Assembly (NCBI GenBank): GCA_022711195.1
Contig: JAKLFN010000068.1
Coordinates: forward strand, 1 to 10,151
Reading direction: 5' to 3'
From: Bacteroidota bacterium
GTDB taxonomy: Bacteria > Bacteroidota > Bacteroidia > Bacteroidales > VadinHA17
Length of the DNA stretch: 10,151 nucleotides
Below the pieces are notes generated by a model. The model was not told the origin of the DNA and searched no databases. It worked only from the letters and a program-made list of their open reading frames with translations. The position numbers were made by a program, and so were the translations under genes. This document shows, in pieces, positions 1 to 4,835 of the stretch. The stretch's first letter is position 1. Every line of letters starts with the position of its first letter.

Positions 1-26
1 TCGTTATCTTATTAAAAATCATATAA

Positions 27-932
27 ATGGCAGATTCAAATATTAACCCGGCAACAAATCCGGAAATAAAAAGGAGTGCACCTGTAGGAATGATAGCGCT
101 TTCCATAATCCTCGCTGCAGCCCTTATTTTTCTCGTGTTTCAGTATTTTGATCAGAAAAATAAAATGATCGAAATGGAAACAGTCCTGACACAGGAAAAA
201 GACTCCCTGGCAAATGAGCTGAAGCAAATGGTTTATGCTTACGACACCCTGAAGACTGACAATGCCCAGCTTAAAGCTGAAATAGAGAGTCAGAAAGAAA
301 AGATAATCAAGCTGCTGGCTGAAGATGCTTCAAAAATTCAACTCATAAAGAAATACAGGTCTGAGATCTCTACCATGAGAGAGATCATGAAAAGCTATAT
401 CGTACAGATCGACTCGCTAAATACAAGGAACAAAATACTTGTTGCTGAAAACACCCAGATAAGACAAAGGATCACGGAAGTTCAGAACGTAAACCAGGAA
501 CTTGAGAAAGTCAAAGAGGAACTTACAGAAAAGGTCGTTGTGGCATCTGTGATACAGGCCAAGAACATCTCTGCTACTGCGGTAAATAAGAAGAACAAGG
601 AAACTTCGCGCCTTAATCTTATGGAAAAACTGAGAGTCGGATTTACATTAAGAGAAAATCCCATTGCTTCGGCAGGTCAGAAACAGATTTTCCTCAGGGT
701 GATCAGACCCGACTCCCTGGTGATCACAACAAGCTCTGAAAACCTGTTTGAATATGCCGGAAACCAGCTGATCTATTCTGCAACACGGACAATCGATTAT
801 ATGAACCAGGATATTGATGTTACTATCTGGGTCGATAACACGGGCGACTTTATTCCGGGAAACTACAGCGCCGAGGTATACCTGGAGGGCGTGGTTATCG
901 GAAAAACAACTTTCATGCTGACAAAAAGATGA
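27..932 (+). CDS. Membrane-anchored coiled-coil protein with C-terminal beta-rich domain, function unknown
   Basis: I do not recognise a named family. The 301-residue protein has a short N-terminal tail, one strongly hydrophobic segment at about residues 20-40, and a long charged heptad-like stretch at about 42-175 rich in E, K, Q, L and I, which predicts a coiled coil. A region from about 200 to 301 alternates hydrophobic and polar residues like an Ig-like beta domain (around RVGFTL, IFLRVI, DVTIWVD, YSAEVYLEG). No catalytic motif is visible. The most likely topology is a single-pass protein with the coiled coil and beta domain in the periplasm; this is inferred, because charges on the two sides of the helix do not settle orientation. 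Such proteins are often labelled SMC-like because of the coiled coil, but there is no ATPase motif here. The ATG at 27 has no Shine-Dalgarno sequence. Its stop directly abuts the hemW stop. Confidence 0.85.
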   Translation: MADSNINPATNPEIKRSAPVGMIALSIILAAALIFLVFQYFDQKNKMIEMETVLTQEKDSLANELKQMVYAYDTLKTDNAQLKAEIESQKEKIIKLLAEDASKIQLIKKYRSEISTMREIMKSYIVQIDSLNTRNKILVAENTQIRQRITEVQNVNQELEKVKEELTEKVVVASVIQAKNISATAVNKKNKETSRLNLMEKLRVGFTLRENPIASAGQKQIFLRVIRPDSLVITTSSENLFEYAGNQLIYSATRTIDYMNQDIDVTIWVDNTGDFIPGNYSAEVYLEGVVIGKTTFMLTKR

Positions 933-2072
933 TCACCCGCCGTTGGGCATCATAAATTCAGAAATTATATTATCAGATATCATCTTGCCCTGGTTCGTAA
1001 GGATCAGGGTATTTTTTTCCTGATACATCATACCATATCCGATAAATTTGCCGGCAAGGTTCATTACATAATCATAGCCTTCCTTCTCGAATGTCTTCTC
1101 AATATAATCGAGATCAAGCCCCCACATTGTCCGCAATGATGTCATTATATATTCATTGAACCTGGTTTTTATATCCAGCTCCTCGCGCTCAAAGAAATCT
1201 TTTCCTTTTTTTACAAGCGAGATGTACTTCTTAAGATCTCTCACATTCCATTGCCTCGAGAATCCTTTAAACGAGTGCGCCGAGGGCCCAAGGCCGGTAT
1301 AGGGAACCTGCTTCCAGTAATTGGAATTATGAACCGATAAAAAGCCGGGCTTGCAGAAATTCGAAATTTCATAATGAATAAATCCGGCTTTCTCCATTAC
1401 ATCTATAAGTACATTGAATTGTGAAGCGCTCTCCTCCTCGTCAATCTCCTGCATAACACCTTTTTCCTTCATCCTACCAAAAATAGTAGCAGGCTCTATT
1501 GTCAGATGATAGGCCGAAAGATGCGTGATCCCTGTCGCAACAGCCTTTTCAAGAGAGGCCGACCATTTATCTGAAGTCATTCCCGGAATACCATATATCA
1601 GGTCGATCGTAACGTTTTCAAATCCTGCAGCGAAAGATTGTTCCACCGCCGATAATGCCTGTTCTCCCGTATGCCGCCGGTTAAGCATTTTAAGATCTGC
1701 ATCATCCCACGACTGGACCCCGATGCTGATCCTGTTAATGCCGGTCCCCCTAAGGTCTTTCAGGTAATTTAATGATGAATCATCGGGATTTATTTCAATT
1801 GTCGTTTCGCATACCGGGTCTACATTGTAATATTTATCGATTGCTTCCAGTATCCGGCTTATTTGTGCCGGCGACAGAACGGAAGGCGTTCCTCCCCCCA
1901 GGTAGATGGTCGATATTTTTGCAGCACCAATGTAATCCCTTCTGATTTCCGCCTCCGTAAGCAGGGCATCAATGAAACCGGAAAAATCATCGCCGGCAGA
2001 AACGACATGATAAAAATCGCAGTAATTACACAACTTCCTGCAAAAAGGAATATGTATATAGACACCGGCCAT
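933..2072 (-). CDS. hemW: HemW: radical SAM heme chaperone (HemN-like, often misnamed coproporphyrinogen III oxidase)
   Basis: Full-length 379-residue radical SAM protein. The cluster motif is C11-x3-C15-x2-C18 followed by D-F, the HemW form; true HemN has CxxxCxxCxC with a fourth cysteine. The SAM-binding GGGTP is at 59-63, EINPDD at about 93-98, and the HNxxY heme-binding motif appears as HNSNYW from residue 248. The C-terminal region (about 300-379, with FNEYIMTSLRT and GLDLDYIE) is the HemN C-terminal domain. In characterised family members HemW binds heme and a 4Fe-4S cluster and delivers heme to respiratory enzymes; it does not decarboxylate coproporphyrinogen. The gene is read leftward, diverges from the VanZ-like gene across 72 nt, and ends exactly where the upstream plus-strand gene ends. 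The ATG at 2072 puts MAGVYIHIPFC at the N-terminus, as expected for the family. Confidence 0.95.
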   Translation of the reverse strand: MAGVYIHIPFCRKLCNYCDFYHVVSAGDDFSGFIDALLTEAEIRRDYIGAAKISTIYLGGGTPSVLSPAQISRILEAIDKYYNVDPVCETTIEINPDDSSLNYLKDLRGTGINRISIGVQSWDDADLKMLNRRHTGEQALSAVEQSFAAGFENVTIDLIYGIPGMTSDKWSASLEKAVATGITHLSAYHLTIEPATIFGRMKEKGVMQEIDEEESASQFNVLIDVMEKAGFIHYEISNFCKPGFLSVHNSNYWKQVPYTGLGPSAHSFKGFSRQWNVRDLKKYISLVKKGKDFFEREELDIKTRFNEYIMTSLRTMWGLDLDYIEKTFEKEGYDYVMNLAGKFIGYGMMYQEKNTLILTNQGKMISDNIISEFMMPNGG

Positions 2073-2123
2073 ACGGTTTATTTGTAATATCTAAAATTAT
2101 AAATAAATTGACATTTCATTGCT

Positions 2124-2131
2124 TATTTTTG
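2124..2131 (+). promoter_or_regulatory. Bacteroidota -7 promoter box (TATTTTTG) for the VanZ-like gene
   Basis: TATTTTTG is an exact match to the TAnnTTTG -7 consensus used by the Bacteroidota primary sigma factor. It lies 13 nt before the ATG at 2145, so transcription should start only a few bases before the start codon, giving a very short or leaderless 5' end. A good -33 TTTG box at the usual 19-21 nt spacing is not visible, so strength is uncertain. Confidence 0.5.
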
Positions 2132-2144
2132 CGCTAAACAAATT

Positions 2145-2525
2145 ATGGCAAAAAAGAATATCCTCACAATAACCGTTGCCCTGGTAATTGCCTTTCTGAG
2201 TCTTGCCGGAAGCGATTCTTTCGAATCATCAAAGATCATTAAATTCTCAGGTTCCGATAAGATTGCACATTTCCTGATGTATTCTTTTCTGATGGCTGTG
2301 CTGATCTTTGAAAACGCTGACCGGCTCAGAAAATCTTCTGCTGTTCTTCTCAGCGGCGCCATTCCGCTTCTCTACGGACTTATCCTCGAACTCCTGCAGG
2401 CCCTCCTTACAACCACAAGGTCGGGAAGCATTTATGATTTTCTTTTTAATACCGCAGGAATATTATTCGCAATTCTTACCTTTCTTCTTGCCCGCCGTTT
2501 TGGCCCTGAAAAATTCAGATATTGA
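2145..2525 (+). CDS. VanZ-like small integral membrane protein
   Basis: A 126-residue protein made almost entirely of four hydrophobic segments (about residues 5-22, 40-57, 66-90 and 100-118). The signature of the VanZ-like family is present: DKIAHFLMYSFL at about 38-49, an E-L-L-Q motif near 82-85, and a D-F-L-F-N motif near 98-102 that carries the conserved Asp and Asn. VanZ was named for low-level teicoplanin resistance, but most homologues in Bacteroidota are of unknown function, and a role in glycopeptide resistance should not be inferred. It is probably an inner-membrane protein. The gene is monocistronic, starts next to its own -7 box, and its last 11 nt overlap the 3' end of the Rrf2-family gene on the other strand. 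Confidence 0.85.
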   Translation: MAKKNILTITVALVIAFLSLAGSDSFESSKIIKFSGSDKIAHFLMYSFLMAVLIFENADRLRKSSAVLLSGAIPLLYGLILELLQALLTTTRSGSIYDFLFNTAGILFAILTFLLARRFGPEKFRY

Positions 2526-2955
2526 TCTTATTCCTTGCCTCTTTATCGATAACCAGTTCATGAACTGTTGTGCTGCTGAACAGATCTATCAGTTCCGATC
2601 TCACCTTTGAATAGTTCTCATGAAGCGGACACGGTTCTTTCTTTTTGTCAACACATGTGCAGGTTGTATTGTGTATCAGACAGTTTGTAAAAACCTCTTC
2701 CCCGTCAATAGTGCGTACTATATCAAGGATTGATATTTTTTTCGGGTCTTTGGCCAGTGAAAAACCGCCATGCGGCCCTTTAAGCGACTTAAGTATCTTT
2801 TGCTTCGCCAGCTGCTGAAGCACCTTTGCAAGAAAAGGCGTCGGAAGTGCCAGATCCCTGGAAATCTGTTTTAATCCCGTTTTTTCATCTCCCTGCTGCC
2901 TGCTGGCTATATAGAGTATTGCCCTGATCCCGTAACGGCATGAATTTGAAAACAT
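2515..2955 (-). CDS. Rrf2-family transcriptional regulator with cluster-type cysteines
   Basis: 146 residues, the usual size for Rrf2 regulators. An N-terminal winged helix-turn-helix is clear: helix-turn-helix around LKQISRDLALPTPFLAKVLQ (about 29-48) and wing GPHGGFSLAKD (60-70). The cluster-binding loop has C92, C99, C101 and C109, the last in a CPLH context; a separate C6 lies near the N-terminus. In IscR and NsrR three cysteines of this loop bind an iron-sulfur cluster, so a sensory cluster is plausible here but not shown. Targets cannot be told from sequence: the low-homology loop does not assign it to IscR, NsrR or CymR, and no isc, suf or nitric-oxide gene is in the window. It starts 3 nt after the rpiB stop, so the two are probably co-transcribed, and it may be translated from the same message without its own ribosome-binding site. 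Confidence 0.9.
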   Translation of the reverse strand: MFSNSCRYGIRAILYIASRQQGDEKTGLKQISRDLALPTPFLAKVLQQLAKQKILKSLKGPHGGFSLAKDPKKISILDIVRTIDGEEVFTNCLIHNTTCTCVDKKKEPCPLHENYSKVRSELIDLFSSTTVHELVIDKEARNKINI

Positions 2956-2958
2956 AAA

Positions 2959-3405
2959 TCAATACATTTTTAAAGGTATCTTATCTATTCTTTGTTTGTG
3001 CCTGCCGCCTTCAAACTGAGTATCAAGAAAAGCCTTTACAATAAGAAAAGCTTCCGCCTCGTTGATAAAACGCCCGGGTAAAGCACAGATATTGGCATCA
3101 TTATGAGCCCTGGCCAGCCTTCCTATTTCTTCAGTCCAACATAATGCACCCCTGATACCCGGATGTTTATTTACAGTCATATTTATACCGTTGCCCGTGC
3201 CGCATATCGATATTCCCAGCTGATATTCCCCGCCGGCGACAGCACTCGCCATAGGATGACCAAAATCGGGATAATCCACCGGCTCAGCTGATGAACATCC
3301 AAAATCCTTTACATCATATTTCTCACGTTTCAGAAAATCAAGCAGTTTTTCCTTCAGGTAAAAACCTGCATGGTCTGATACTATCGCTACCTTAGGCTTC
3401 TTCAT
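2959..3405 (-). CDS. rpiB: RpiB: ribose-5-phosphate isomerase B
   Basis: Interconverts ribose 5-phosphate and ribulose 5-phosphate in the non-oxidative pentose phosphate pathway, in the cytoplasm. The 148-residue length is typical. Family landmarks are the N-terminal SDHAG (10-14) of the phosphate/sugar site, YPDF (45-48), the GISICGTGNG loop with the catalytic-base cysteine C68, the RAHNDAN segment with H101, and the C-terminal GGRHKQRIDKI. The related LacA/LacB galactose-6-phosphate isomerases share the fold, but the intact cysteine loop and absence of any lac-type neighbours favour RpiB. It is the first gene of a minus-strand pair with the Rrf2 regulator. Upstream lies the long AT-rich gap; a near-consensus -7 box (TATCTTTT, minus strand 3448-3441) could drive it, with a leader of roughly 30 nt. 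Confidence 0.94.
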   Translation of the reverse strand: MKKPKVAIVSDHAGFYLKEKLLDFLKREKYDVKDFGCSSAEPVDYPDFGHPMASAVAGGEYQLGISICGTGNGINMTVNKHPGIRGALCWTEEIGRLARAHNDANICALPGRFINEAEAFLIVKAFLDTQFEGGRHKQRIDKIPLKMY

Positions 3406-3444
3406 AAACCGGAAAATTTATCATCTGTTAAATTTAAGGAAAAA

Positions 3445-3458
3445 GATATACTTATATC
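3445..3458. repeat. Perfect palindrome GATATA-CT-TATATC flanked by A- and T-runs
   Basis: GATATA at 3445-3450 and TATATC at 3453-3458 are exact reverse complements separated by CT. The preceding A-run (3440-3444) can also pair with the following T-run (3460-3466) if one base bulges, lengthening the stem. T-rich sequence continues to about 3478. It resembles a terminator-like AT hairpin on the plus strand, but no plus-strand gene ends nearby. On the minus strand it falls in the putative promoter/leader of rpiB. Confidence 0.55.
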
Positions 3459-3660
3459 CTTTTTTGATTTTTTTTCTTGTTCATAACCCGATTGTCCGGC
3501 GTTCAATAATTACTCATTAATCCATGGTTTTTAACAATTATGTCTTCCGGATTGTTCAATTGATTTGTTATTAGAATCTTTCATGAAAATTATCTTACTA
3601 TCTGAACCGGATATGAACATTAAAAACCATAAATTTGTTTTATTTTTTTAATTATATGCA

Positions 3661-3671
3661 TGTTAGTAACA
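3661..3671. repeat. 11-nt palindrome TGTTA-G-TAACA
   Basis: A perfect dyad with one central base. Its half-site TGTTA is the first five bases of the TGTTAAT motif that occurs immediately downstream at 3674, 3686 and 3717. A dimeric DNA-binding protein could recognise it, but no family is assigned. Confidence 0.5.
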
Positions 3672-3673
3672 GT

Positions 3674-3864
3674 TGTTAATCCAGATGTTAATTTTTTGAT
3701 TTTCAATAATAAAAATTGTTAATTTCTGTTGAAAACATGTTTGCCCGATGATGATTATGCAAATATCAATTAAATCGCAGGTTTTTATTCAACACTATTA
3801 ACAGCATAACATCATCATCATAAAAATTAGAATTTACTTTTATTAAATATTTTTATCTGTTAAT
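3674..3864. repeat. Cluster of five exact TGTTAAT motifs
   Basis: Exact copies on the plus strand are at 3674-3680, 3686-3692, 3717-3723 and 3858-3864; one on the minus strand reads ATTAACA at 3797-3803. Near-variants are TGTTGAA at 3727-3733, TGTTGAA on the minus strand (TTCAACA at 3788-3794), TGTTAAA at 3426-3432 and its minus-strand counterpart (TTTAACA at 3530-3536). A rough composition-based estimate for a region this AT-rich would be well under one exact copy. The copy at 3858 extends to TGTTAATAA, which is two mismatches from the DnaA box TGTGGATAA. Confidence 0.6.
3747..3819. repeat. Long imperfect inverted repeat upstream of nadA
   Basis: The left arm GATGATGATTATGC (3747-3760) pairs with the right arm GCATAACATCATCATC (3804-3819). 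That gives 14 base pairs (GATGATGAT with ATCATCATC, and TATGC with GCATA) and a two-base AC bulge on the right arm. The 43-nt loop is AT-rich. The structure ends about 60 nt before the nadA start codon. It could be an RNA hairpin in the nadA leader or a DNA-level dyad; a terminator is unlikely because the right arm is followed by A-rich, not T-rich, sequence. Confidence 0.6.
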
Positions 3865-3880
3865 AACCTTCGGATCCGGG

Positions 3881-4834
3881 ATGAAAGCGATAAAAAAAAT
3901 TGACTTTGTAAGCGAGATAAATAGAATTAAAAAAGAAAAGAACGCTATAATTCTTGCTCATTATTACCAGACAGGAGATATACAGGATATTGCCGATTTT
4001 GTCGGCGACAGCCTCGCCCTGTCACAGAAAGCAGCTTCTAATAATGCCGATATTATACTTTTTGCCGGAGTAAAATTTATGGCTGAGACTGCAAAAATCC
4101 TTGCACCGGAAAAAAAAGTATTGCTTCCTGATATAAATGCCGGATGCTCTCTGGCCGATTCCTGCAAAGGAAAGGATTTTAAAAAATTCATAAAGAATAA
4201 TCCTGGCAGAACAGTAATTACTTATGTAAATACTACTGCCGAAATAAAAGCTTTATCCGATATTGCCTGCACTTCTTCAAACGCTGTGGAAATAGTGAGA
4301 TCATTACCTCCTGAAGAAAAAATAATTTTCGCACCCGACAGAAATCTCGGGAATCATATTATTAATAAGACAGGCAGGGATATAATCGTCTGGAACGGAA
4401 CCTGCCACGTTCACGAAGAATTTTCCCTTGAAGCAATTATTAAGCTTAAGGAAAATAATCCTGATGCTAAAATAATTGCCCATCCTGAATGTGAATTGCC
4501 TGTACGTATGGTTGCCGATTTTATAGGTTCAACTGCTGCACTTCTTAATTATACTACAAAAGATTTTAGTAAAAAATATATTGTTGCAACCGAACCGGGA
4601 ATAATACACCAGATGAAAAAAAGCAATCCTTCGAAAACATTCATAGATGTACCTCCAAAGGATTCTACATGCGGATGCAGCGAATGCAACTTCATGAAAC
4701 TTATTACTATGGAAAAAATTTACAGGTGCCTTAAGACTGAAAAACCGGAAATCAGCGTTAACAGTAAAATAATAGAAAAAGCCCGTAAGCCAATTCACAG
4801 GATGCTCGAGATATCAGAAAAATTAGGCCTTTAA
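3881..4834 (+). CDS. nadA: NadA: quinolinate synthase
   Basis: Condenses iminoaspartate with dihydroxyacetone phosphate to give quinolinate, the de novo precursor of NAD, in the cytoplasm; it uses an oxygen-sensitive 4Fe-4S cluster. The 317-residue length fits the family's compact three-domain form. Conserved stretches are LAHYYQ (25-30), DFVGDSLALS (39-48), INAGCSLADSC (85-95), YVNTTAEIKALSD (115-127), GTCHVHEEF (173-181), HPEC (201-204) and STCGCSECNFMKL (262-274). The likely cluster ligands are C89, C175 and one of the cysteines in the 264-269 CxCxxC. NadB and NadC, the usual partners, are not in the window. The coding sequence is visibly more AT-rich than ruvB or pheS (one 60-nt line near its start is about 28% G+C). 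The next gene begins 1 nt after its stop, which suggests one transcript. Confidence 0.96.
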   Translation: MKAIKKIDFVSEINRIKKEKNAIILAHYYQTGDIQDIADFVGDSLALSQKAASNNADIILFAGVKFMAETAKILAPEKKVLLPDINAGCSLADSCKGKDFKKFIKNNPGRTVITYVNTTAEIKALSDIACTSSNAVEIVRSLPPEEKIIFAPDRNLGNHIINKTGRDIIVWNGTCHVHEEFSLEAIIKLKENNPDAKIIAHPECELPVRMVADFIGSTAALLNYTTKDFSKKYIVATEPGIIHQMKKSNPSKTFIDVPPKDSTCGCSECNFMKLITMEKIYRCLKTEKPEISVNSKIIEKARKPIHRMLEISEKLGL

Positions 4835-4835
4835 A

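Larger units (their letters stand above)
3406..3880. other. 475-bp AT-rich divergent intergenic region with clustered TGTTAAT motifs and inverted repeats
   Basis: This is the only long non-coding stretch in the window, between divergent rpiB and nadA, and it is strongly A+T rich compared with the genes around it. I find no credible gene: the longest ATG frame noticed is 22 codons (3583-3651). It contains five exact TGTTAAT copies, related TGTTGAA and TGTTAAA sequences, palindromes at 3445-3458 and 3661-3671, a long inverted repeat at 3747-3819, and T-runs. No RNA family or riboswitch is recognised. Promoters for both flanking genes must lie here, but no perfect TAnnTTTG box was found; the closest before nadA are TACTTTTA (3835-3842) and TATTTTTA (3848-3855). 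Candidate roles are a replication origin, a regulator-binding region or a structured leader. Confidence 0.8.

Noticed and set aside
933..2072. HemN, anaerobic coproporphyrinogen III oxidase
   Set aside because: The motif is CxxxCxxC followed by D-F rather than CxC, and the HNxxY heme-binding motif of HemW is present.
2145..2525. Glycopeptide resistance gene vanZ
   Set aside because: Only the small VanZ-like domain is present, with no vanA/B/H/X/S/R genes; the domain is widespread in bacteria without that phenotype.
3583..3651. A 22-codon ATG frame in the rpiB-nadA gap, possible leader peptide
   Set aside because: It has no ribosome-binding signal and no run of regulatory codons, its end falls in a T-run, and it lies about 230 nt before nadA; such a short frame is expected by chance.
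3747..3880. Riboswitch upstream of nadA
   Set aside because: The hairpin does not resemble any NAD-related or other riboswitch consensus I know, and its arms are simple GAT/ATC repeats.
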